A stretch of 64,000 nucleotides of DNA from Raphanus sativus (taxonomy: Eukaryota; Streptophyta; Magnoliopsida; Brassicales; Brassicaceae), in contig NC_079514.1 of the NCBI RefSeq assembly GCF_000801105.2, positions 33,405,075 to 33,469,074 of the forward strand, read 5' to 3'. The stretch's first letter is position 1. Every line of letters starts with the position of its first letter. Made by a program: the position numbers and the translations under genes. The notes under the pieces were generated by a model that was not told the DNA's origin, searched no databases, and was given only the letters and a program-made list of their open reading frames with translations. Below are positions 33,061 through 45,434 of the stretch, one piece after another.

Positions 33061-33640
33061 TAGATATATTTATTGTATATTGATTGAATTTTCAACCGGT
33101 CTTTAATTATTAACGAGTAAAAAACCTAGGTTCAGTTACTCATATGTCAATATTCAAAACACAGTAAATGAAATTTCCTCTTATTTTTCAAAAAAAAATT
33201 TCAAAAACAGAATCCTTAATTAATCTACAAGAGTTTTACTGAATTGTAGTAGCTTAAACTTTTAACTTAAGTAACAGGTAAAGTAGGCATTTAGACATTC
33301 ACTGTTAAAAGTCACTTTTGTGATTCTTTTCGAGAAAATGAAAATTAACTTTAAACGTACATACAGGAATATGTTTATTTAACATGCAAGGGAAATATTT
33401 TTTTCTTTCACTAATCTCAAATTTATAAATATTTTTTTTGAAATATGCCTAATATGCAATAGAGCTACTGAAATAAGGTAAACAGTGTTCTAAAAAAAAC
33501 TAGATGAACGGTAATATCCAGTTATCCACAATGTTGTAATATCAGAAATTAATAATTGATATTTGGTAGATTTCTTTTTCTTTTGATATTTGGTAACTAT
33601 CGTGACCAGGGAGCACGAATTGAATACTACTAATTTTTAG
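33061..33640. other. Intergenic, no gene seen
   Basis: AT-rich and featureless apart from T runs. Confidence 0.5.
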
Positions 33641-33653
33641 TATTGATTTGGTT

Positions 33654-33959
33654 TTTTCTTTTTTTTTGCCATCTTAAAATATATATTAATATTTAAACTT
33701 ACACAACAAAGTCCAAACAACCTAAGTTTACAAGCTCAACAACAAAAACAAACGATGTCCAACACTAGCCCAACCCTAAACGACGGAACCAAAAAAGAAC
33801 CGTCAACACGTGTTGACCAAAGAACGTGGAGAGAGACACGTGCGCAATGCGCTCCACCGTCTTCAACTGACTGCGATTTCCACCGGACCAACTTCACATC
33901 GAAACCACCGGAGTCAACCGGAACACCACGACCATGACGAAAGATGCCTCCAACGACTA
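33654..33959 (-). mobile_element. Poly(A) retroposon, about 306 bp, minus strand
   Basis: Flanked by the exact 13-bp duplication TATTGATTTGGTT (33641-33653 and 33960-33972). It begins on the plus strand with a T-rich run, so it ends in poly(A) on the minus strand, with ATATATTTTAAGATGGC just before the tail. The 5' part is GC-richer than its surroundings. The 3' end resembles that of 13473-14300 (GATGG before the A run), so it is probably a 5'-truncated relative. Confidence 0.75.
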
Positions 33960-33989
33960 TATTGATTTGGTTCATATTTTGGAGATATT

Positions 33990-34170
33990 TTATTTTGATT
34001 TGTTTTGCATAGATACATGGATATCCATAAACAATTATAAATATTTATGAATATTTACTAATATTGATGGATACCTTATCTGTTCTGTTTTATATAAATA
34101 TGTCTAAAAGAAAACTGTATAAGTTTTTTCCAAAATGCTTTTTACATAATATAAAATAAAAGGTAAAAAA
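33990..34170. repeat. Dispersed GGATATCC-rich repeat, copy 2
   Basis: Diverged copy of 85-260 with the same order: TTGTTTTGCATAGATA, GGATATCC, AATATTGATGGATAC, TTTTTACATAATATAAAA. Sequence of the same style (GGATATCCGATTC before 34447, TACGGATATTCAAT after 35800) flanks the next Helitron, which may have landed in it. Confidence 0.5.
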
Positions 34171-34446
34171 TTTGTGAAACTATATATTCCATAAATTTTA
34201 AAAATTAATTAATTTTCTTATAAAATATAAAATTTAGAAAATTGCAATTTATAAAGATTGGTATTCATTTCTTAATTTAATACTTATATAAAAAGTTTAT
34301 AACTAAAACTATTAAAAATTGTATGCTAAAGTAATAATTATATATTCTTATAATTTAAAATATTATATTTATTTATAGATATATGTTTATTTGTATAAAA
34401 TTTGTAACATAGAGGATATCCGATTCTAATTTTTTTGTATCTGTAA

Positions 34447-35753
34447 TCTATACTATTATTTATGAATTGGTTTTGCTGATTTGTCATGACCTCCATGATT
34501 TTAGAAAATTTTACTTAGTTATTTATTTGTCATCTTATCTATTATTTTAGGAAATTTTGTTTATTTGCCATGTTTTTATTAGTTTAATTAGTTAATTTTG
34601 TTTATTTGTCATGTTTTTAATTGTTTAAATTTCTAGATGGTTATTTTATTTATTTTTCGTATTTTATAACTTATTTTTTTATATTTTTCCTTATAATTTT
34701 AGGTTTAGTCATATTTTATGTTAAATTATTAATGAATCTTAATAAATAATTTTAGTGATTTAGCAAATAATTTATCATTATCTTGGGAATAATTAAAAAA
34801 AAATCTAATATTAATATTATAGTTAAAATTATATTATATTTACTTTAGTATATTATATTAATAATATTAAATCAATTATGTTTTACTATATTTATCACAA
34901 AATATATAATTTAGTCGAAAATTTAAAATGAATTTCATTAATTTTATAATCATCATTATCTAAAAGATAATATATTATGTATCCAAAAATATTTTACATC
35001 ATAATAATTTAAAATAAATATAAATCTCTATATATAGTTTTATGTATATAAAAATGTTTTCAGGTTTATTTGTTTTTTGTTAGTTTAAATTAGTAAAATT
35101 TTCTTATTTGTTATGTTTTAATTGGTTTTGTTTTTAGCTGGTAATTTTACTTATCTGCTATATTTTAAAACTTATTTTTTATTTTTCATAATTTTAAGTT
35201 TAGTCATATTTTATGGTCGATTATTAATGAATCTTAATAAATAATTTTAGTGATTTAGCTAATATTTTATCATTATATTGGAAATAATTTAAAAATTTGA
35301 ATGATAATATTATATTTATTTTATTTATATTAAAATATTATATATATGCTTATATTATATTTGGTTTAATATATTAAATCGATTATGTTTTACTATATAT
35401 ATCACATAATACATTATTAATTATAAATGTAAAACAAATTTCACTAATTTTATAATTATTATTATCTAAAAGATTCTATATGTATCCAATTTTTTTTATA
35501 TCATAATATTTTTAAAATAAACATAAATTCCTATATATAGTTTTATATATAGATGAATATTTTCAAGTTTATTTTACTTAATGGAGATTTTTAAAAAATA
35601 AAATTAGTGTATATAAACAATTAATATTTAGTTAATTATTATATATTTCAAAAACATGAAAACAAATTATTGTAATAGTTTTGAATTGATAATAAATTTA
35701 CTTACAATTTTTTGTAAAATTGTTAAGCCCGCAAATACGGACAAAACACTTAG
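34447..35753 (+). mobile_element. Non-autonomous Helitron, about 1307 bp
   Basis: 5' end TCTATACTATTATTTATGAA after an A. 3' end GCCCGCAAATACGGACAAAA then CACTTAG: a decayed hairpin followed by a mutated CTAG. The 3' end closely matches that of 37475-39327 (GCAAAACACCTAG). Two internal blocks (about 34700-35030 and 35200-35540) resemble each other, so there is an internal direct duplication. AT-rich, non-coding. Confidence 0.6.
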
Positions 35754-37474
35754 TTTTCTTTATTTTTAACTAATATTAATTTTTTTCCTTCCCTCTAAAT
35801 ACTTACGGATATTCAATATTTTTTGACCTAATCAAAATAAATAACAATCGTATCAAAACTAACGGATGAAATGCCGAGTCATACTCATGACAACTCAACG
35901 TGGACCAAGTTATCAATTAAAGCTCACATTTGTCACGTGTTTACTCTATCACGTGGTCACAATCACCTTCTATCGTCATCGTCATTGATAACTTTTAAAA
36001 CAATCAATCGTTGTTTGCCAAGGACATTAAATTATTTAAGCAAGAATGCATTTTCTGACCATTTATTAGAGCAATTGTGTACGTAGTCTTTTTTTTTCTT
36101 GTAAAACTTGTACGTTGTCTTAATCCCTTGGTAATATTCTAACAAAAGGTTATTATTTTTTGGTTGATCCAGGAGTATTTTTGATGTTAAAAACAGCTAT
36201 TCTTGTCACGTCCCCATCATTCAAGGTTAATGTGTTTCAATGGTTAATGAGTCTTTCACAACCGTTCACTTAATCCGTAGATACTTTAATTTTTCTGAAG
36301 TTTATTAATCCGTGTTTTGCTTTGCTCTCATCTCATTCCCAAACTACCAATTTTGGTAGTGCAAACGTTTTTACAATTTGTTGGCAAAAAAGGTCCAAAG
36401 AGTTGAACGCACTCACACCAAGCACACAACTAGATGAAATACAAAAAAGATTGTAATACTCGTATATATAAATTTAGTGGCCAGATATTTATTTATCGTA
36501 AACAGTAATTGTTTCCGCTATTTAAATTGTTCTTGTTTAAAAAACAACAATTGAATTGTCTATTTTTGTCTCTTTTTAAAATTTAATTTGTCTTAATCCT
36601 TCGACACTTTGATTGTACCTCTTGATTCAAATTGATTGCACTGACAATACTCATTGCATCGATATCATTTTAAATTGGTACAACATACGACGGTTTGTTC
36701 TACAAATAAACAACCATAAGTTGTATTGGTAGCTGAAGTTTTATCCGATCAAAACCATAAATATTGGAAGCTAGACATTTTATCCGATCGCTGTTGATAG
36801 CTGAAGTTTTAGAAGTACTTTCAACCTTCAGTAGTTGTGTGATACTAATCCATTTTCTAAAGTTTATGTTTATGGCGATGTAGATTTTGTAGATATGAAA
36901 TAGATATTAAGTAAATTTAACAATTCGTTTCAAATTATACAACCAAAGTAACCGAAAGAAATATGAATGCGACAAGTGATTGTCAAAAATAATTAAAGTG
37001 AACGCCAAAAATATTCGATTTTTTCTACGAACACTCCGGACTATAAACGAGCTAAGATTTTGGGTTTGAATTATCGGTTCTCGTTAAATATGACTACAAC
37101 TAAATCAATTAATTAATTAGTTTCAAAAAAAATCTAAATTAATTAATTAGTGAACAATGCGGATAGATGCGGACGTTTTTCCCAAGCTCAGATATCCTCC
37201 TAAACTCAAACAGAAAAACCAAAACCGAATCTAAACCACTACACAAGAAATCAAACTATTTTTCAGTACAATTCAAACCAAATCAAAATCCGAACAAATA
37301 TCCAAAAATATTAGAAATTAGATAAATATGTTAAGATAATTAGATATTTTATAATATTTTGATTATTTGTTAGTTAGTTTAGATAATTTAGATATTTTAT
37401 AATATTCTTTTTATATTTTGATTATTTGTTAGTTAGTTTAGATAGTTTAATTAGATTTTTGAATAATTTATATA
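35754..37474. other. Intergenic, no gene seen
   Basis: No supported coding region. A 71-codon ORF at 35871-36086 has no recognised domain. Low-complexity AACCAAA/CCGAAC-type sequence occurs at 37190-37310. Confidence 0.45.
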
Positions 37475-39327
37475 CTAGGTGTTTTGCCCGCACTTGCGGG
37501 TAAATAGTTTTTAGAAAAATATAAACAAATATACTATAAATTCAAAAATCTTAAAATAATTTTTCTCATGTTTTTAAAATATTTAATAACTAACTAAATA
37601 TCAATTTGATATTGAATATCTTTTATTCTAATAAAATATCTTTTGTTACGTCAAATAAACTTAAGATATCTATATATACATAAATTATATTTATTTTTAA
37701 AATATATGATGTTAAATATTTTAGATAATATAATATAAAATCTTGTAGATAATGAGGAATACCAAACTAATGATTTTTAATTTATGGATAATTATATATT
37801 AACAAATATAACCTAATTATTTATTAAGAATAATAAAGATTTTCAATGCTCTAAATTTAAACGTGAGAGCGAAAGAATTATTTTAGATAACAACACAACA
37901 CATAAGAATTATCTTATTTTTAAACTATTTTATATCTTATTTTTAAACTTTTATAATAGAAATAATTATTTTAAGATAAAAATACAGTATATAAGCTGTC
38001 TTATTTTATTAAAAAAAAAATATGATTAATATAAATTCGTTTTTAATTATATATACAAATTCATTAAAGATAGTATTGATATTAAGGATAATAACTAAAC
38101 AAACATTCAAACAGAAAAACTTTGTTGACAAACAAAATATTAATATATAATGTATAAGATAAGAACATTTTCTATCTATTGTTATTTTCATTTCTAAATG
38201 CAGAAATTTCTGTTTTCCTATAAAATATTATTTTTTATTATAAAATCATAATTATAATGGTCTTTTAACTATAAAACTTTAATAACTATAGCTAAAGTGC
38301 ACTTTTGGAAATACTTTTTATATAAAAATAGAATCACATTTTTCTTTACATAATAGTCTTTTAAAAGAATTTTAATTTAAACAAATCATAATTCTGTGGA
38401 ACTCTTGAAAACGTGTTTGAAAAAGAAAATACAAATATGAAGTACTTGTCATAAATAAAAAATTAATAATTTCAAAATATTTTCTTTTGGAGGTAGATAT
38501 TTTGAAAATATATTTAAAATATAATTTTCATTCCTGATAAAATATTTTGAAAGAAATAAAGACAAATAAATGTTAACTTTTCTACTTAAATGACTAATAA
38601 ATTTTTTGCAACTGAATAATAAAAAGAAAATACCCCAAAAAACACTTTAACAAACAAATATAAATAAATTTATTGTTATTGCTTATATACATCTTTAATA
38701 AATTTAATAACTTAAAAAAATATCCCATGACAGATTACATTTATAAAAAATAGAAATATATTTTTTATTTTTATTAAACTATTTAAAATATTTTAGTTTA
38801 ATGATAAATCCAATTATTATATGTATATATATTAATAATTATAAAAATTAACAAATAAGAAATAAAAATATAGATAAACATAAATATAAATACATCAAAT
38901 TGTATTTTTTTTCAAACACGTTTTCATATAATTTTCTGAGATAATATTTATAATATAATTTGAGATACCTTTTCGAGTAAGTTATTTTTAAGTTCTCCAA
39001 AAATATAGATCTTAATTTTTTATTTTCAAAATACATTAAAATATATTTTTCTGATAACAACACAGGATATATAAGAATTATCTTTTTATTTTTAAAATAT
39101 ATTTTAATTTCTGAATAAATTTTATTATGATAGTTTATTGAATTATCTTGTTTAAAAATTTTAAACTCGTTTTTATTTATGGCTAAACTTTATAATATTA
39201 ATTTATAATCAATAATCTAATCTAATAAATAAATTTAATCATTCATTAAGAATAATATCGATATTAACTGCGGTAACTTTTAACGTGAGAGCTCTGTTGT
39301 GAAAAATCACTTCGCAAATAATAGTAT
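37475..39327 (-). mobile_element. Non-autonomous Helitron, about 1.85 kb
   Basis: Minus-strand 3' end: hairpin CCCGCAAGTGCGGG, then CAAAACAC and CTAG (37475-37478). Minus-strand 5' end is near 39327, ACTATTATTTGCGAAGTGAT, followed by a GAGCTCTCACGTTAAAA segment typical of Brassicaceae Helitrons. The extreme 5' TC is blurred by a TA repeat, so that boundary is approximate. No ORF. Confidence 0.6.
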
Positions 39328-39359
39328 ATATATATTTTGAATCTTTTTGTTATTTTTTA

Positions 39360-39595
39360 CTCCCTCTGTTTTTAAAAGATGCATGTTCTGAAAAAAATAT
39401 TTGTTTCAAAAAGATGTATTTTTTATGTTTTCTATATAAAAATTGCAAATTTCAATAAAATTAATTGAATTTATTGAAAGACTATTGGTTAAAATGCATT
39501 GAAATTTGGTAATTTCTAAAAACAATGCATGATTAATGTGTTTTCTTAATATGTGTGAAAATTCTAAAACATACATCTTTAAAAAACAGAGGGAG
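39360..39595. mobile_element. Stowaway-type MITE, 236 bp
   Basis: Inverted ends CTCCCTCTGTTTTTAAAAGA and its near complement, flanked by TA on both sides (39358-39359, 39596-39597). Related termini to 16722-16969 but a different interior. Confidence 0.85.
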
Positions 39596-39597
39596 TA

Positions 39598-41069
39598 AAT
39601 TATATTTTTGGAAAATTTCAAACATTGGTTACAATTTGATCCTAACCAAATTTAGAAAGAATCAAACTAAATTCGACCTCGAATTAATAAAATCTGAATG
39701 CGATTAATAAAAATAATATTGAAAATCTGAAATTTGAATCAATTAAACCGAAATCGATGGGACCTCCGCGCGTCCATGCCTAAATGTTGATATGACTTTT
39801 GAACTAAATTAATGCGTCAGGTACAGATTGGCGTTGGCTCGATAATCGTTCTTTTTAATATTATTTTAATTAGATACTAAACTGTGATTACTTCCAGGCG
39901 TATACGTACGTGTCTAATATGTATCACTCACATATTTAAACGGCAAATGTGGTTTTCGATTTTCACGTAGTTACTTTATGCATTAACACATGGCAAAACA
40001 AGAACAATAAAAAGTCATAGTGGACACGTACGATATGTGTGGATCTAGCGAACTTCGAAAACGAATTTGGACTCTTCCGAAGATAATGATATGTTTTGCT
40101 AGTTCAATTATTAATTTCATAGAGTCCTTCGTTTGATTGATATCATAAATCTTAGCATTTATAAGGAACCGAACCGAACCAAATTCACTCTATAACAAAG
40201 AACAAGCTGTTTCTCGTACGGTATGCTTTCCAGATCTCAGTTCGCTCTATATGGTTGGAAAGGAATAGGCGTAATCACGGTGAAACCCCATCTACTTCAT
40301 AAGCTCATTGACAAAAATATTCGTAACAGCTTTCTCTTCTGGTCAACTCCCGAGAGAAGCAATATGAGGGGATTCTTCGCATTTGGTTCAGCACTAGATC
40401 CTAAGCAATGAGTCTGTTCTGATTTTTCTAAATATTAAGATTTTCCAGCATTGTCGCGCTTGATGTAAAATAGAACTTTGATGAATACAATTTGATATTC
40501 GTTCCAAAAATAAAATAAATAAATCTTAGCATTGAATATCCAGACAATAATAATAACATGTGTAGTAACATGGGTAGTGCAGACTGTACAACGTATGAGG
40601 GTTTAATAAATAAAAATAAAATCTAAATAGTTTTATAAAGGAGTACCATCATCTTATTGTTACCTGAATACGTGCGAACTTAGGTTTAGTTCGTTAAAAA
40701 ATTAATCTTTTGTTAATAAGATGCATTATGCATGTTTACATCCGATGTGTTCTAAACTAATTTTGACATTGAAAAGGAAAAAAGTCTTCTTTATTTATGG
40801 AAAATTGGATTGTACAACCATCAAACAAATGTTAATTCACCTCATAGCTAAAATCCCTAAATCATCTATATACCAGTTCCACAATATAAAAAATAGTCAT
40901 ATTATCCTTTAGTTGTGACATGTGTTACCTGCTGAGAAATATATATTAAAATAAATATTAAATAAACAATATGATAAATTGTGGCTATTATTGATACACG
41001 TCTCTTTTCTTCTTCTTCATTTTTTCACCAAATCTTTGTTTCTTCTTGGTACGTACAAACACACACCAC
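39598..41069. other. Intergenic, no certain gene
   Basis: Nothing clearly recognised. A 62-codon ORF at 40223-40411 (MLSRSQFALYGWKGIGV at the start, FWSTPERSNMRGFFAFG further on) has non-random-looking composition but no family I know. It could be a fragment of a captured or decayed gene. Confidence 0.35.
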
Positions 41070-41083
41070 TTTATCTCAAAGCA

Positions 41084-42610
41084 ATGAAAAAACAAAGATT
41101 CATGACTTATGAAATTGAATTTGGAGGAGAAGATGGCACCGTAGAGAATGAGGTGACATCATACTTTTTACTCTGTTTTTGTTTTTGTCTATACTCTGTT
41201 TCTGTTTTTATTTTATATTGTGTTTATGTTTCTGTTTTTATTCTCTGTACAGTTACTGTTTCTGTTTTTACTCTGTTTTTGTTTTTGTTTTAGTGTTCCA
41301 ATGGTGAAAAATAATGACGACAGACCGGTAGAAGAATCGTTGTGTTGGAAAAAAAAAAAAGGAGACAAAGATGATATTTACATGGTGGTGAAGAATAACG
41401 ATGGTGAACAAAGTGGAGGTGTATCAGCACGTTTGAAAAAAGAAGAATTAAAGAAGATGAACTCGTCGTCTATATTATATTCAGTCAACGAAATAGTATA
41501 CTATATATTCTTTAGTGTAGTTATTTATGCAAGGGTACCATACTATTCGTGACATATTTCTATACTATTTCATAAACATGTAATAATCTGGTTACTGTCA
41601 ATATTTCTCAGCAGAGGGAAATTGTTTTATCTTGGATGTGGGTTGACATTTCCGGGTTAGGGTATAGTTTTATCATCTAAGTTGAGTTTCACTAACTCAT
41701 CCTGAATTATTGAATGAGCCCGTACACTTTAAAAATACTATACTATATGCACCATGTAGTATAGTATGAACCTGGTGAATGTCATTATTTGAAAACGGGG
41801 AAAACTGTTTATATCTCGGATTTGGGTTGACATTTCCAAGTTAGGGTTTAGTGTTATCATCTGGGTGAGGATTTTACTAACTCACCCTCATTACTCTATT
41901 ACTTGTATTAGTGATATGATTTTATCTATGTCGTAATGTCAGTTTATTCTATTCAATAATATATTAGTACAACATTCATATAACCTTGCTACTAAAGTCC
42001 TTTGAATTATTGAATGAGAACTAAAGTTTAGTTCCTCGTACCTCTAAAAGTAGTATACTATATCTACTATGTAGTATAGTATTATGAACCTGGTGAATGT
42101 CATTATTTGAAAACGGAGAAAACTGTTTATATCTCGGATGTGGGTTGACATTTCCAGGTTAGGGTTTAGTGTTATCATCTGGGTGGGGGTTTTACTAACT
42201 CACTCTTATATACTATTTTGTTTATATGGAATAAAACATTCTGGTTTGACTGTGTGAAGTATGAATAGTATACAATAAATATTGGCCACATTTCATTTTG
42301 TTAACATCATACGTATGTGCTTAATTTACCATATATTATTTTGCTACATCATCTCCAATAACACAAAGGAGTTTAAGCAAAAAAATAAAGAAAAAAAAAT
42401 GGATTGACTTCATAAACCATCGTGTCATCTCTTTCTTCTTTTGGTACTGGCAACTTGCACATGCAGAGGGTATAACCGGATAATATGAGACACAAATGAT
42501 AGTTTTTTAATTATGTCAACATCAATGTCATACACTTAATTTCCATTATGATTTTGATTATTAAGCAAATAAGCCCTTTATTTATCATCTTCTTCTCAAC
42601 TTTAACTCAA
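41084..42610 (+). mobile_element. VANDAL-like (MULE) element fragment with repeated AGTATA motifs
   Basis: A short ATG-led coding-like stretch (41084-41152, MKKQRFMTYEIEFGGEDGTV) is followed by a GT donor-like site, then repetitive DNA. A block containing GGGTTGACATTTCC and GTTAGGGTTTAGTGTTATCA occurs three times (about 41633, 41815, 42133). Palindromic TACTATA/TATAGTAT clusters lie beside the copies (41499, 41738, 42050, 42265). The right end (about 42520-42590, ATTATGTCAACATCAATGTC through AAGCAAATAAGCCC) matches the end at 51450-51515. Calling it VANDAL is inference from the motif style and end structure. No transposase is seen. Confidence 0.45.
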
Positions 42611-42972
42611 AAGTCTTTGGATCCTTGAGCTAATTTCTTTTTTATGATAAATCATATTGGCTGATCCGATCGGCTCCGGAGAAAACGCGTTTAGTGCTAC
42701 ACAATAGACTGGTTACCACGCTGTCTAATCCGATTTGGAATATCTTCCGACTAATATTAAGGGATGAAACCGATCATCTGTTACAATCCACCATGTAAAT
42801 CACTTGGGACAAAGTCCAAATCCAGACTAACTAAATGATGAGCCAACTCCCTACATTAGATCCATGATGGGATTTCGGAATACACAACATTTCCGCTTAA
42901 TCCAATGTATCTTCTTTATATAGAAAGCTTTACCCAGAGAAACTCATCGGAAAGATTGACATAGAGATAATT

Positions 42973-43022
42973 TGTAATTTTCAATACATTGTTTTTTTTG
43001 TCAAAGGGTGTGATTTTCAATA
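42973..43022 (-). mobile_element. Possible micro-retroposon with 14-bp duplication
   Basis: TGTRATTTTCAATA occurs at 42973-42986 and 43009-43022 with one mismatch, around a T run and GTCAAAGGG. Same style as 3155 and 17961 but less clean. Confidence 0.4.
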
Positions 43023-43294
43023 AGTTTTGTTTCAACATTTAGTTCTGATGAATTACATATAAAGTAATTTTGATTATACCAAATATGAAAAATATGGTAA
43101 AACATATGATCAAAATTGATACTGAAATGTGTGAAGTATATGACTGATGCATTTTCTGTAAAAATACATTTGTATAGTCGGAATTCTAAGACTTTTTTGA
43201 ATAATTATTCAAACCATTGACCTACCTTAATTATGTTTACTACTCCATTTATTTACCATAAAATGGTTTTAAAAATTTGGATTTGTAATTTTAA

Positions 43295-43471
43295 CCAAAT
43301 CGTCATAGTCTAGTGATAAAAGGTCTCTAGCTGGAGTTTTCACACTGAGTTCAAATAGTATTAGCTATCTAACTGAAGATCGGGTTTTACAAACCTAGAT
43401 ACAAAAATTCGTGGAATTAATTAGTATTTAAATCTTGAAAGTTTTCGGGATTCCTAAAGTATAAAAAAGGA
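43295..43471 (+). mobile_element. Degenerate tRNA-derived SINE, 177 bp
   Basis: Box A-like TAGTCTAGTGATAAAAGG (about 43306-43323) and box B-like GAGTTCAAATAG (43347-43358) are spaced as in tRNA promoters. An A-rich tail lies at 43461-43470. The flanks ATTTGTAATTTTAA (43281-43294) and ATTTGTAATCTTAA (43472-43485) form a 14-bp target duplication with one mismatch. Different family from the SINE at 13465. Confidence 0.65.
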
Positions 43472-44396
43472 ATTTGTAATCTTAAAAATTTTAAGAAGTT
43501 AAAAACAAAAATTAAGCAAATGACAACAATTTGAGTGGTTCAGAAGATATGATATTACGTCAAAAATAATAAGTTAACTTGAAACAAAAAGAAGATTAGT
43601 GGCTTAATCCTTCACCATTCATATTATATCGATGAACCGTGATTTGAGTGTAATATAGACGAACATAAAATAGATTAAAAATTTATATTACTATACACAC
43701 TCAACAATAGATCCTACTGTGGTCAACACAAATATTAAGAAATAGTGTGATTGCTATAATGTCACCAATTTAAAAAACTAATGTTATTATTAAATTAATC
43801 CGTCCAGATATATTCAACGGGAGCCTCATATTATTGCACAAACAAGTAGGAGTTGTATAGTCTTCAATATTCACCCTAAGTTCAACTATTTTCATACTGA
43901 TTTGATTTTAGTTTTCTTTTAAATGGATATAATCTTTCTTACGTAAGACTAATGGTATTAGCCCTGTGGACAGTGATAGGCAATTTAATATATGTGAGGC
44001 TTGCAATGCGCCAGACTTTTTTGAACAACAAACATTCATCTAAACGCCCAAAGGGTTTGAAGAGATACAAAGACACAGACTCAACAGCAAGCTGATACAC
44101 GAATACTATTACAACAAAAATAAAGATAGATATGTTAAAGAGGTAAAAATACTCAAAAAGACGCTTTACTGGAGACCCAAAAACTAATATTAAAAAAAAA
44201 ACAAATGATAATCGAATAAAATGACGCTAATACATCTATACTGACCGACAAGAACTTTTGGTGAAAAGTTTCTAGAACCGTAGGTAATATCGAAATTCCT
44301 AAACTAAAACAGACTTTGATTTGACACTGGATAACAAACATGGTGTACCAATGGCTAAAACAACAGGGTAGGAGACACTGGGGCACACAGAAAAAT

Positions 44397-44795
44397 CCTT
44401 AGACCATCATTATTGGAGGGACCAAAGGTAAGTCCCTTAACTAAAGATTTTTTATTTGTTTTGTTTGGTAGAAAATAAGAGCTAACCTTTAAATAAGGGT
44501 TTTTCATTCTATTTTCTTTTCGGTTCCCGCGTTTTTCTCCTTAAAACATCTCAAATCCCATTCTATAATTTATTTCAAATTGAAAAATAGAATTGAAAAT
44601 ATAGTGGAAAATGGAGTGATGACCAAAAAATAAAAGCATTACTCTATAAAGTAATACTTTTATTTTTTGATCATCATTCTATTTTTCACTCCATTTTCAA
44701 TTCCATTTGTCAATTTGAAATAAATTATAGAATGGAGTTAGAGATATCCTTAAGAGCTTGGTTTGCCAAGAGACATCCGTAATGATGCTCTTATA
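44397..44795. mobile_element. Nested foldback MITEs, about 399 bp
   Basis: Outer inverted ends TTAGACCATCATTATTGG and, on the minus strand, AAGAGCATCATTACGG. Inside is a second, longer inverted repeat (about 44546-44745: ATTCTATAATTTATTTCAAA against TTTGAAATAAATTATAGAAT) with a TATTACTTT loop region. Non-coding. Confidence 0.65.
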
Positions 44796-45434
44796 ATTAA
44801 GTACAACAACTTGTGGGAACCGATACCTCATGCCGGGACGATGTTGATGTCTTGCACACCAAAACAACAAGTTCAATTAACATCATTGATTATATGATTT
44901 GCGTTAATTTTTATTTTATGTTTACTATTAGAAGATTTACAATAAAAAATTAAATTAGTATGTAGAGCAAGCAGACAGCCTTATACTACTGCCATTTAAG
45001 ACAAAGATGAGATCATACTTTAGGCTTCATTACAAAATCTAAAGTTAGACTAATAATCGATAGTTTAGGCTACCCCAATTTAAAAAAAAAATTCATTCAA
45101 AAATGTAAAATCTAGAGTTAGATCGATGTTTATTCATTCCATTTACTACATCTTATTTACTTTTGGAAAGAATCATGATTATACATAGGACATATATATT
45201 ATTTTGAAAAAAGTATTTTAAACTGAATAGCGCGAGTAACTCCTATGATTACAAACTATTTTGGAATATTTTAACAGCTAAAATAGTACATTTATTATAT
45301 TTCTTTATCACTCAACCATATTTCAGATGATTCTGTATCTACATCATCTGATTCTTCAGCCATGCTTGATCGGCCGTTGTATTGTAAAGTCACTGACTAT
45401 CAAAACTTTGTTTTTATCTCAAGTTTTTTTAAAA
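44796..45434. other. Intergenic, no gene seen
   Basis: AT-rich; nothing supported. Confidence 0.5.

Larger units (their letters stand above)
42611..44396. other. Intergenic, no gene seen
   Basis: No supported gene. It contains a possible micro-insert at 42973-43022 and the SINE at 43295-43471. Confidence 0.45.

Noticed and set aside
37107..37151. Direct repeat AATTAATTAATTAGT around TTCAAAAAAAATCTA, like a micro-retroposon
   Set aside because: The repeat is itself simple sequence, and bases follow the A run before the second copy, so chance or slippage is as likely.
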